This document shows, piece after piece, positions 1 to 5,192 of a stretch of DNA of 5,443 bases; position 1 is the stretch's first letter, and every line of letters begins with the position of its first letter. The DNA comes from Gammaproteobacteria bacterium (GTDB taxonomy: Bacteria > Pseudomonadota > Gammaproteobacteria > Xanthomonadales > Xanthomonadaceae), in contig JAPLSI010000191.1 of the NCBI GenBank assembly GCA_026398715.1, forward strand, positions 1-5,443, read 5' to 3'. A model generated the notes under the pieces. It made no database searches, was not told the DNA's origin, and saw only the letters and a program-made list of their open reading frames with translations. The position numbers and the translations under genes were made by a program.

Positions 1-13
1 GAATCAGTTGCAT
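1..13 (-). CDS. rplI: 50S ribosomal protein L9, first four codons only (partial)
   Basis: Reading the minus strand, an ATG at 13-11 is followed by codons for Q, L and I before the window ends, giving MQLI. Bacterial L9 proteins commonly start M-x-L/V-I-L-L, so this fits. A GGAG Shine-Dalgarno motif (plus-strand ctcc at 21-24) lies 7 nt upstream of the ATG, which supports a real start. Gene order also supports it, because rplI follows rpsR in many gammaproteobacterial rpsF-rpsR-rplI operons. L9 is a two-domain protein of the large subunit that binds 23S rRNA near the L1 stalk. Only four residues are visible, so the call rests mainly on the ribosome binding site and the context. Adjoining sequence would settle it. 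Confidence 0.78.
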
Positions 14-20
14 GGAATAA

Positions 21-27
21 CTCCGTA
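21..27 (-). promoter_or_regulatory. Ribosome binding site of rplI
   Basis: The minus strand reads TACGGAG here, followed by seven bases and then the ATG at 13-11. The GGAG core is correctly spaced for a Shine-Dalgarno site, and it is the main evidence that the truncated rplI start is genuine. A strong stem-loop (31-55) ends three to four bases upstream of this site. Confidence 0.7.
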
Positions 28-30
28 TTC

Positions 31-55
31 GTTAGCGGCGCTGTCGCGCCGCAAC
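31..55 (-). other. Stem-loop just upstream of the rplI ribosome binding site
   Basis: On the minus strand, GCGGCGC and GCGCCGC form a perfect 7-bp GC stem around a GACA loop (plus-strand arms 35-41 and 46-52). Flanking GTT and AAC can add three pairs past a single bulged base. It ends almost against the rplI Shine-Dalgarno site without covering it. No T-tract follows, so it is not a canonical terminator. A role in mRNA processing or in keeping the site open is only inference. Confidence 0.5.
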
Positions 56-86
56 TGTTGGCTGTCCGAATGGACGGGAAACGTTA

Positions 87-114
87 CGGCCGATCGCACA
101 GCCAGCGATGGCCG
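87..114 (-). other. Stem-loop in the rpsR-rplI spacer
   Basis: Arms CGGCC plus ATCGC (87-91 and 93-97) pair with GCGAT plus GGCCG (105-109 and 110-114). This makes a 10-bp stem with one bulged base at 92 and a 7-base loop at 98-104. It is the second substantial hairpin in this spacer. No T-run follows on either strand, and no function is assigned. Confidence 0.42.
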
Positions 115-145
115 GGCTAGGAGCGGACAGGCGCGCAAACCGGAG

Positions 146-159
146 TTGGCTCAAGCCAA
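146..159 (-). repeat. Short perfect inverted repeat in the rpsR-rplI spacer
   Basis: The 14 bases TTGGCTCAAGCCAA are a perfect palindrome and form a 5-bp stem with a four-base loop as RNA. The site lies 54 nt past the rpsR stop. It has no T-tract, so it is at most a weak 3' structure. Confidence 0.35.
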
Positions 160-212
160 TGAGGATTTGCGCGGCTGGCCGGCGACGACGCCCGGGCGAG
201 CTGGCGAAGCGA

Positions 213-443
213 TCAGACGTTGTGGTTGTCGGTGTACGGGATCAGCGCGAGAAAGCGAGCGCGCTTGACGGCGGTCGCAAGCTGGCGCTGGTACTTCGAC
301 TTGGTGCCGGTGATGCGGCTCGGAACGATCTTGCCGTTCTCGGTGAGGTTCTGACGCAGGGTGTTGAGATCCTTGTAGTCGATCTCAACCACGTTTTCGG
401 CGGTGAACTTGCAGAACTTGCGGCGGCGGAAGAATTTGGACAT
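213..443 (-). CDS. rpsR: 30S ribosomal protein S18
   Basis: A 76-residue protein, matching the usual length of about 75. It starts [18 protein letters not shown] and carries the family hallmarks [35 protein letters not shown] and a C-terminal PYTDNH. S18 binds 16S rRNA in the small-subunit platform as a heterodimer with S6, whose gene lies directly upstream. The start is fixed by a strong Shine-Dalgarno motif (GAGGAG, plus-strand 451-456) seven bases ahead of the ATG. Only 11 nt separate it from rpsF, so the two are co-transcribed and probably translationally coupled. E. coli places priB between rpsF and rpsR; there is no room for it here. Nothing is missing or broken. Confidence 0.98.
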   Translation of the reverse strand: MSKFFRRRKFCKFTAENVVEIDYKDLNTLRQNLTENGKIVPSRITGTKSKYQRQLATAVKRARFLALIPYTDNHNV

Positions 444-449
444 GGGTGG

Positions 450-457
450 CCTCCTCA
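450..457 (-). promoter_or_regulatory. rpsR ribosome binding site overlapping the rpsF stop
   Basis: The minus strand reads TGAGGAGG. Its first three bases are the rpsF stop codon (plus-strand 455-457) and the whole is a near-ideal Shine-Dalgarno sequence for rpsR. A ribosome finishing S6 therefore stops on the S18 initiation site, which favours coupled, balanced synthesis of two proteins that work as a heterodimer. Confidence 0.85.
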
Positions 458-883
458 GGCTTCGACTTCGACGGTTTCGGCGACATCGTCGCTATCGGCA
501 ATGCCGACAGCGCCGTCATCGTCGCGGCGGCGACGATCGCCCTTCTCGGCCTTGTCCTTGTCGTCCTTGTTCTTCATGATCAGGGACTGCTCGGTGTCCG
601 GGCCGTCGCGCTTGATCACGAGGTGACGCAGGACGGCGTCGTTGAAGCGGAAGGTTTCGACCAGCTCGTTGAGAACAGCGAGATCGGTCTCGATGTTCAT
701 CAGCACGTAGTGGGCCTTGACCAGATTCTGGATGGGATAGGCGAGCTGACGGCGGCCCCAGTCTTCGAAACGGTGGATCGTGCCGTTGCCGGTCTCGACG
801 AGCGACTTGTAGCGCTCGACCATCGCCGGCACCTGCTCGCTCTGGTCCGGATGGACCATGAAGACGATTTCGTAATGACGCAT
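455..883 (-). CDS. rpsF: 30S ribosomal protein S6
   Basis: A 142-residue protein beginning [19 protein letters not shown], with the typical [12 protein letters not shown] (about residues 40-51), [10 protein letters not shown] and [12 protein letters not shown] segments of the S6 ferredoxin-like fold (residues 1 to about 97). S6 pairs with S18 and binds 16S rRNA in the small-subunit platform. Residues from about 100 onward form a low-complexity tail, first mixed-charge ([17 protein letters not shown]) and then acidic, ending VEVEA. Such tails vary in length between bacteria, and E. coli S6 receives extra glutamates there from RimK. The tail is somewhat longer than E. coli's. An AAGGAA Shine-Dalgarno motif (plus-strand 891-896) precedes the ATG. 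It is the first gene of the rpsF-rpsR-rplI operon. Confidence 0.98.
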   Translation of the reverse strand: MRHYEIVFMVHPDQSEQVPAMVERYKSLVETGNGTIHRFEDWGRRQLAYPIQNLVKAHYVLMNIETDLAVLNELVETFRFNDAVLRHLVIKRDGPDTEQSLIMKNKDDKDKAEKGDRRRRDDDGAVGIADSDDVAETVEVEA

Positions 884-906
884 TGTGGTGTTCCTTGTGG
901 ATATCG

Positions 907-922
907 CAGACGGAATTGTCTG
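907..922 (-). promoter_or_regulatory. Candidate S6:S18 binding hairpin in the rpsF leader
   Basis: In the rpsF mRNA leader, CAGAC and GUCUG pair into a perfect 5-bp stem around AAUUCC, so a CCG triplet spans the loop-stem junction (plus-strand cgg at 911-913). It lies 23 nt upstream of the start codon. Rpsf leaders in many bacteria are known to carry a structured S6:S18 binding motif with a CCG trinucleotide, mimicking the 16S rRNA site and allowing autoregulation. Position and CCG content fit, but I cannot confirm the full published consensus by eye, so this remains a candidate. Confidence 0.35.
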
Positions 923-992
923 GCGAAAGCCCCCTCGACGCGGTGCTGGCGACGGTAGGGCAAGGTCCCCTGCCGAGGCAGAAGAGCCGGAA

Positions 993-1021
993 AGTATGGC
1001 AGTTCAAGCACTTGGACGCAA
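993..1021 (-). promoter_or_regulatory. Candidate rpsF operon promoter
   Basis: The minus strand has TTGCGT (plus-strand 1016-1021), a 17-bp spacer, then CATACT (993-998) preceded by TGC, an extended -10 arrangement. Matches are 3/6 for the -35 and 4/6 for the -10. Transcription would begin near 986, giving an rpsF leader of about 100 nt that includes the 907-922 hairpin. This is the best candidate I found on that strand in the 884-1130 intergenic region, but it is a weak sequence match. I saw no convincing promoter for the plus-strand hydrolase. Confidence 0.35.
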
Positions 1022-1130
1022 ACAGGGCTGTAAACAGCGACAGCTGCGTCCAACGGCAGGTGCCTCGCCTCGGCGGATGCGGGATAGTGGCGCCCTTCGA
1101 TGAACTGCTCGTTCGATCAGGAGCCACCGC

Positions 1131-2816
1131 ATGCCCGGACCCAACCCCGCCCTGTCCAGCCGCCCAGTCCGGCTTCGATGGCTGGCCTGCTGCATCGGGC
1201 TGGGGCTGACGACCCTTGCCGGCGCGACCATCTCGGCACCTCTTGAGACAGCAGCCCGCACAGCGCAGACTGCGGCCGACCTGCCCGCCCAGTTTGCGGA
1301 TTTCGATGCCTACGTCGAAAGCGTGCGCAAGACCTTCGAGGTGCCGGGCATCGCGGTGGCGGTAGTGAAGGACGGCGAGATCGTGTTCGAACGCGGATAC
1401 GGCGACCGCATGCTTGTCGAAGGCGCGCCCGGCAAAGCCCCGGTCGACGCCCACACCCTCTTCGCCATCGCTTCCAACACCAAGGCGTTCACCGCGACGG
1501 CGCTGAATCTGCTGGCCGAAGAAGGCAAATTGAAACTGGACGACCGGGTGATCGACCACCTGCCCTGGTTCCAGATGTCCGACCCGTACATCACCCGGGA
1601 AATGCGCGTGCGCGACCTGCTGGCGCACCGCAGCGGCCTGGGGCTTGGCGCGGGCGACCTGCTCTACTGGCCGACGACGACCTATACCGGCGAAGAAGTC
1701 GCCCGGCGCCTGCGGCACGTGCCGCTGAGCGGCTCGTTCCGCGACCGCTACGCCTACGACAACATTCTGTATGGCGTGGCGCAACTGGTGGTGGAAGAAG
1801 TCGACGGGCAGCCGTTCGAGGCGTTCCTGCGCACGCGGATCTTCGCGCCGCTGGGCATGGACGAAACCCGCTACAACAGCGATGCGCTGAAACCCGGCGA
1901 CCGCAACGTCGCCACCGGCTACGCGCTGGCCGACTTCAAGGATCTACAGCCGGCGCCGAGACTGACCTGGCACAACGTCTCCGGCGCCGGCGGCGTCTAC
2001 GCCAGCGCGCACGACATGGCCAAGTGGATGCGTCTGCAGCTGGCCGGCGGCGTCTATCGCGATGCCCGCGGCGCCGAACAGCGGATGTTCACCGAGAAAA
2101 CCCAGCAGCAGATGTGGACGGCGATCACGCCGATCCCGGTCGCCCAGCCGTCGGTGCCGGAACTGCTGCCGGCGAAACCGAATTTCGTCGCCTATGGCCA
2201 GGGCTGGATGCTGTCGGACTATCGCGGCCGCAAGCTCGTCTGGCACACCGGCGGCTGGCCCGGGATGGTGTCGCGGCTGACCCTGGTGCCGGAACACAAG
2301 CTCGGTGTGGTCGTGCTGACCAACGCCGAACTCGGCGGCGCGTTCAACGCCGTGACTCTGCGCGTGCTGGATGCGTTTCTCGACGCGCCGAAAACCGACT
2401 GGAACGCCGCCTACGGCGCTGCGCTGGCGAAATCGCGCAAGAACGCCGACGACAGCTGGGCCAAACACGAGGCGGCACGGGCCAGGGATTCGCAGCCGTC
2501 GTTGCCGCCGACGGGGTACGCAGGCACCTATCGCGATCCGTGGTACGGAGATGTGTCGATCGCCCGGGAAGGCGATGCGCTGCGGATGAAATTCTCGCGC
2601 ACGCCGTCGCTGACCGGCACCCTGAGCCACTGGCAGCACGACACCTTCATCGTGCGCTGGGACGAACGCTGGCTCAACGCCGATGCCTTCGTGACCTTCG
2701 CGCTGGACGCCGATGGCAAAGTGCGCGAAGCCGGCATGCAGGCGATCTCGCCGAACACCGATTTCAGCTTCGATTTCCATGATCTGGTGCTGAAGCCGAT
2801 CGTCGAACAGAAATAA
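1131..2816 (+). CDS. Exported serine hydrolase, class C beta-lactamase fold with DUF3471-like C-terminus
   Basis: A 561-residue protein. Residues 1 to about 36 form a Sec signal peptide: basic RPVRLR, hydrophobic core, then a cleavage region near AGA or ISA. The catalytic domain (about 55-415) carries all three motifs of the beta-lactamase/penicillin-binding superfamily: S115-N-T-K118 with nucleophile Ser115, Y209-D-N211, and H372-T-G374. Residues 460-555 (YAGTYRDPWYGDV..., DTFIVRWDERW) look like a DUF3471 domain, often fused to this fold. Relatives include D-aminopeptidases, carboxylesterases, penicillin-binding-protein-like peptidases and beta-lactamases, so the substrate is not predictable; D-amino-acid peptides or esters are plausible. 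AGGAG (1119-1123), seven bases before the ATG, fixes the start. The gene is monocistronic here, divergent from rpsF and convergent with the DUF885 gene. A resistance role should not be assumed. Confidence 0.9.
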   Translation: MPGPNPALSSRPVRLRWLACCIGLGLTTLAGATISAPLETAARTAQTAADLPAQFADFDAYVESVRKTFEVPGIAVAVVKDGEIVFERGYGDRMLVEGAPGKAPVDAHTLFAIASNTKAFTATALNLLAEEGKLKLDDRVIDHLPWFQMSDPYITREMRVRDLLAHRSGLGLGAGDLLYWPTTTYTGEEVARRLRHVPLSGSFRDRYAYDNILYGVAQLVVEEVDGQPFEAFLRTRIFAPLGMDETRYNSDALKPGDRNVATGYALADFKDLQPAPRLTWHNVSGAGGVYASAHDMAKWMRLQLAGGVYRDARGAEQRMFTEKTQQQMWTAITPIPVAQPSVPELLPAKPNFVAYGQGWMLSDYRGRKLVWHTGGWPGMVSRLTLVPEHKLGVVVLTNAELGGAFNAVTLRVLDAFLDAPKTDWNAAYGAALAKSRKNADDSWAKHEAARARDSQPSLPPTGYAGTYRDPWYGDVSIAREGDALRMKFSRTPSLTGTLSHWQHDTFIVRWDERWLNADAFVTFALDADGKVREAGMQAISPNTDFSFDFHDLVLKPIVEQK

Positions 2817-2819
2817 ATC

Positions 2820-2922
2820 CATTGTCATCCCGAACACGGGCAACGCCCGTGGAGGGATCTGCTGCTTCTGGCATCGACTCAAGAAAAAAGCAGATCCCTC
2901 GCATTCGCTCGGGATGACAATG
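2820..2922. repeat. Pair of inverted palindromic (REP/BIME-like) repeat units
   Basis: Two inverted units fill the gap between convergent genes. The outer 14 bases CATTGTCATCCCGA (2820-2833) reappear as their exact reverse complement at 2909-2922, and GAGGGATCTGCT (2852-2863) reappears reverse-complemented at 2889-2900. The units differ between these blocks: 18 bases on the left, 8 on the right. Each unit also folds alone from an ATCCC/GGGAT base stem, capped on the left by CACGGGC-AAC-GCCCGTG and on the right by a short GC stem. This resembles bacterial interspersed palindromic elements made of two REP-like units. The core looks familiar from Xanthomonadaceae and other proteobacteria, but copy number cannot be judged here. 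No transposase or clear target duplication is visible. Confidence 0.75.
2884..2915 (-). terminator. Probable intrinsic terminator of the DUF885 gene
   Basis: On the minus strand the right-hand repeat unit folds as ATCCC/GGGAT, tandem G-A mismatches, GC/GC and a four-base GAAT loop (plus-strand 2894-2915). After CTGC comes a run of six T (plus-strand 2884-2889). This starts 25 nt past the DUF885 stop. The four-base gap before the T-run makes it less than ideal. The left unit has no T-run for the plus-strand hydrolase, though the full inverted repeat could still hinder read-through. Confidence 0.5.
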
Positions 2923-2939
2923 TCATTGGCGAAAGAGCG

Positions 2940-4709
2940 TCAGCGACGCGCGGCAATCCACGCATCGACGTGCCGCTCCAGCGTCTCCAGCGGCACCGAG
3001 CCGGTTTCCAGCACGGCGTCGTTGAAATCGCGCAGGTCGAACTTGTCGCCCAACGCCTGTTTCGCGCGGGCGCGCAGCTCGGAAATCTTCAGCTGGCCGA
3101 TCTTGTAGGCCAGCGCCTGCCCGGGCGTGCCGATGTAGCGGTCGATCTCGTTGACGATGTCCAGCTCGGCTTTCGGCGCGTTGTCCTTGAAATAGGCGAT
3201 GGCCCGGTCGCGGCTCCAGCCCTTCGAGTGCATGCCGGTGTCCACCACCAGCCGCACCGCGCGCCACATTTCGTAGGCAAGCTGGCCCATGCGGTCGTAG
3301 GGGTCGTCGTACAGGCCCATGTCGTAGCCCAACTGTTCGGCGTACAGCCCCCAGCCTTCGCCGTAAGCCACGAAATACGCGGTGCGGCGGAACATCGGCG
3401 CGTCCGGCAGCTCCAGGCCGCGGGCGAACTGGAAGTGATGGCCCGGCACCGCTTCATGCAGCGACAACGGCATCATTTCCCAGATCGGCCGCATTTCCGG
3501 CTTGTACAGATTGACGTAGTAATAGCCGGCGCGGCTGCCGTCGCTGGCGCCCTGCTGGTAGTAGGCGGTGGTGGTGTCGGGCGCGATGTTGTCCGGAATG
3601 GGGCGCACGCCGTAAGGCGCGCGCGGAAGGATGCGGAACACCTTCACAAGTTCCGGATCGATGCGCTTGGAGATGGCGCGGTAATGGCTGAGCAGCGCCT
3701 CCGGAGTTTTCTCGAAGAAGCGCGGATCTGTGCGCAGGAAGGCGAAGAACTCGGCCAGCGTGCCCTGGAAACCGGCCTCGGCCTTGACCTTCTCCATCTC
3801 GGCGCGGATGCGCGCCACTTCCTTCACGCCGATGGCATGGATCTCGTCGGCGCTCAGGCCCGTGGTGGTGTAGTACCCGGCGAGGAAATCGTAATAGGCC
3901 TTGCCGTTGGGCAGATCCGCCACCGCGATGCCGGTGCGGGTCTTCGGCAGGTATTCCTCGTTGAAGTAGCGCTGCAGCTTGCGATAGGCGGGCACGATCT
4001 GCTCGGCGACGATCTTGCGGGCATCGGCCTGCAGCGCAGCGCGTTCGGACTCGGGCACGCCAGCGGCGAACTTCGCGAACGGCCGGTAGAACGGGCTGGC
4101 GGCCGGATCATCGACGATCTGCGCAGCGATCTGTGCCGGCACCCGCTGCATCAGCACGCGCGGCGGCACGTTGCCGACCTTCACGCCTTCGCGCATCAGC
4201 GCGATGGTCTGGTCGATGGCCTTGGGCAGGGCGCGCATGCGCGCCAGCCAGTCGCGGTAATCGCGGGTTTCGTTGAACGCCAGACCTTCGACAAGCCCGT
4301 CGGCGGTCTGCACCCCACCCTGATGGCCCATCGGCTGCAGATATTCGCGAAATGCCTGGCGCTGCACGGACTTTTCCTGCAGCCACAGGAAGGTGTCGTA
4401 GTTCAGCTGGTCGGCCGGGCTGAGCTTGCTGCGGTCGAAGCGCTTGAGCCGGGCCAGCGCCTCGCGGTCGGCGGCCCCGCTGGCGGCGATGGCTTCGAGG
4501 CTGTTGTCGGACCAGCGGTCGTTGAAGCGTTTGTCGCCCTCGAACGAGGCCGATTCCGGGTTCTCGCGCAGGCCGCGCTCCCATTCCTCGGCGAAAAAGG
4601 CGTGCAGGCGCTTGCCTTCGTCGCCCTGCTGGGCGAGTAGCGGAGGGGCGAACAGGGAAGCGGCCACGACAGCGGCCGCGAAAGCGGCACGTAACAGGCA
4701 ACGGGTCAT
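2940..4709 (-). CDS. Exported DUF885 family protein, putative metallopeptidase-like hydrolase
   Basis: A 589-residue, mostly helical protein. Residues 1 to about 26 (MTRCLLRAAFAAAVVAASLF, then PLLA before QQ) are a Sec signal peptide, placing it in the periplasm or outside. The family signature is HEAVPGHHFQ at 418-427 with EGWGLYAE at 451-458, followed by conserved stretches DTGMHSKGWS (490-499) and GTPGQALAYKIGQLK (527-541). These match DUF885 proteins, regarded as zincin-like: H418, E419, H424/H425 and E451 are likely metal or catalytic residues. The spacing is not the classic HEXXH. Substrate and reaction are unknown; peptide hydrolysis is inferred. Length is normal for the family. GGAG (plus-strand ctcc, 4716-4719), six bases ahead of the ATG, supports the start but lies in a hairpin. 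iscA is 68 nt upstream on the same strand, so co-transcription is possible. Confidence 0.92.
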   Translation of the reverse strand: MTRCLLRAAFAAAVVAASLFAPPLLAQQGDEGKRLHAFFAEEWERGLRENPESASFEGDKRFNDRWSDNSLEAIAASGAADREALARLKRFDRSKLSPADQLNYDTFLWLQEKSVQRQAFREYLQPMGHQGGVQTADGLVEGLAFNETRDYRDWLARMRALPKAIDQTIALMREGVKVGNVPPRVLMQRVPAQIAAQIVDDPAASPFYRPFAKFAAGVPESERAALQADARKIVAEQIVPAYRKLQRYFNEEYLPKTRTGIAVADLPNGKAYYDFLAGYYTTTGLSADEIHAIGVKEVARIRAEMEKVKAEAGFQGTLAEFFAFLRTDPRFFEKTPEALLSHYRAISKRIDPELVKVFRILPRAPYGVRPIPDNIAPDTTTAYYQQGASDGSRAGYYYVNLYKPEMRPIWEMMPLSLHEAVPGHHFQFARGLELPDAPMFRRTAYFVAYGEGWGLYAEQLGYDMGLYDDPYDRMGQLAYEMWRAVRLVVDTGMHSKGWSRDRAIAYFKDNAPKAELDIVNEIDRYIGTPGQALAYKIGQLKISELRARAKQALGDKFDLRDFNDAVLETGSVPLETLERHVDAWIAARR

Positions 4710-4714
4710 GCGGA

Positions 4715-4740
4715 ACTCCGGCGCGGGTCAACGCCGGAGT
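4715..4740 (-). promoter_or_regulatory. Perfect 9-bp inverted repeat covering the DUF885 ribosome binding site
   Basis: ACTCCGGCG (4715-4723) and CGCCGGAGT (4732-4740) are exact reverse complements around an 8-base loop. In the minus-strand mRNA the 3' arm contains the GGAG Shine-Dalgarno motif, leaving five bases between the stem and the ATG, so folding would hide the site. It could be a translational control element, a residual terminator after iscA (though no T-run follows) or a DNA operator. The pairing is directly visible; the role is inferred. Confidence 0.6.
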
Positions 4741-4777
4741 CTAGCCCCCTGGGCATGGCCAAGGGATAGGTCGGAAG

Positions 4778-5119
4778 TCAGGCCGCGCGGTCGGCGTCGG
4801 TGGTGAAGCTCTCGCCGCAGCCGCATTCGGCCTTGACGTTGGGGTTGCGGAACACGAACTGCTCGCTCAGGCCCTGCTTGAGAAAGTCGATCTCGGTGCC
4901 GTCCACCAGCGACAGGCTGTCGGCATCGACGAACACACGGATGCCGTCCTGTTCGCTGATCACATCGCCGGGCTTGGCTTCGCGGGCCAGATCGACCACA
5001 TAACTCCACCCCGAACAGCCGGTGCGTTTCACGCCAAAACGCAGGCCCAGCGCAGCGGGCGCGTCGGTGAGGTAACCCTGGATGCGCGGCAGGGCGGCGG
5101 GAGCGAGGGAAATGGCCAT
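4778..5119 (-). CDS. iscA: A-type iron-sulfur cluster carrier IscA
   Basis: A 113-residue HesB/IscA-family protein, near the usual 107-115. The three cluster-binding cysteines are present: C35 in RTGCSGWSY and C99/C101 in ECGCGESF. The segments [26 protein letters not shown] and [16 protein letters not shown] follow E. coli IscA more closely than ErpA, which reads GGGCSG and STCGCGSSF. A-type carriers take Fe-S clusters from scaffold proteins and deliver them to apo-enzymes in the cytoplasm. The window shows no iscS, iscU, hscBA or fdx beside it, so it is stand-alone here. It is divergent from asnS. No good Shine-Dalgarno motif precedes the ATG, but a TACAAT -10 box sits seven bases upstream. 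SufA or ErpA are alternative names. Confidence 0.93.
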   Translation of the reverse strand: MAISLAPAALPRIQGYLTDAPAALGLRFGVKRTGCSGWSYVVDLAREAKPGDVISEQDGIRVFVDADSLSLVDGTEIDFLKQGLSEQFVFRNPNVKAECGCGESFTTDADRAA

Positions 5120-5126
5120 GTGCGGG

Positions 5127-5132
5127 ATTGTA
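5127..5132 (-). promoter_or_regulatory. iscA -10 element, probably giving a leaderless transcript
   Basis: The minus strand reads TACAAT (5/6 match to TATAAT), ending seven bases before the iscA ATG. Transcription would start on or next to the A of the start codon, which agrees with the lack of a properly spaced Shine-Dalgarno motif. The -35 region at 17-bp spacing reads GAGCCG, a poor match, so an activator or another sigma preference may be involved. Confidence 0.45.
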
Positions 5133-5192
5133 GCCTCAGTTAAACTTCGCGGCTCACCTCATATCGGCGCGACGGCGCGGGAATTCAAGGCA

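Larger units (their letters stand above)
14..212 (-). other. Structured rpsR-rplI intercistronic spacer
   Basis: This 199-nt stretch between the rpsR stop and the rplI start holds no convincing gene. Read as RNA on the minus strand, it contains successive inverted repeats: a 5-bp stem at 146-159, a 10-bp stem with one bulge at 87-114, a 4-bp GTCC-GAAT-GGAC stem at 64-75, and a 7-bp perfect stem extendable to 10 bp at 31-55. None is followed by a T-run, so I do not see an intrinsic terminator. I also see no convincing promoter. The spacer is long for adjacent ribosomal protein genes. It could be a processing or stability region, or a regulatory leader for rplI, but no function can be assigned from sequence alone. 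Confidence 0.55.

Noticed and set aside
8..626. Two plus-strand open frames (8-268 and 108-626) across the rpsR-rplI region
   Set aside because: They overlap rpsR or rpsF antisense, are Arg/Ala/Ser-rich, and the first begins with a TTG next to the rplI start with no ribosome binding site.
1028..1043. CTGT-N8-ACAG, which has the spacing of an E. coli LexA box
   Set aside because: The eight central bases are not AT-alternating, and Xanthomonadaceae LexA proteins recognise different sequences as far as I know. The neighbours are not SOS genes. A short 5+2+5 palindrome at 1027-1038 explains part of the match.
1182..1193. Possible lipoprotein signal (LACC) in the hydrolase N-terminus
   Set aside because: The residues before either cysteine (W-L-A before C20, L-A-C before C21) do not fit the lipobox, and the hydrophobic core continues after them, so a normal Sec signal peptide is more likely.
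516..1784. Minus-strand open frame of 422 codons crossing rpsF, the intergenic region and the hydrolase 5' end
   Set aside because: It overlaps rpsF in another frame and runs antisense to the hydrolase. Its composition is shadow-like and it has no domain signature.
1131..2816. Calling the serine hydrolase a beta-lactamase resistance gene
   Set aside because: The SxxK, YxN and HTG motifs are shared by esterases and D-aminopeptidases. The extra C-terminal domain and length of 561 residues are unlike AmpC enzymes of about 380.
1944..2882. Minus-strand open frame of 312 codons opposite the hydrolase
   Set aside because: Antisense shadow of a well-supported gene. Its start lies inside the palindromic repeat, and the translation is low in recognisable features.
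2970..4640. Plus-strand open frame of 556 codons antisense to the DUF885 gene
   Set aside because: High-GC coding DNA often leaves long open frames opposite a real gene. The translation is rich in His, Arg, Gly and Val with no recognisable motif, whereas the minus-strand frame has a signal peptide, a ribosome binding site and family signatures.
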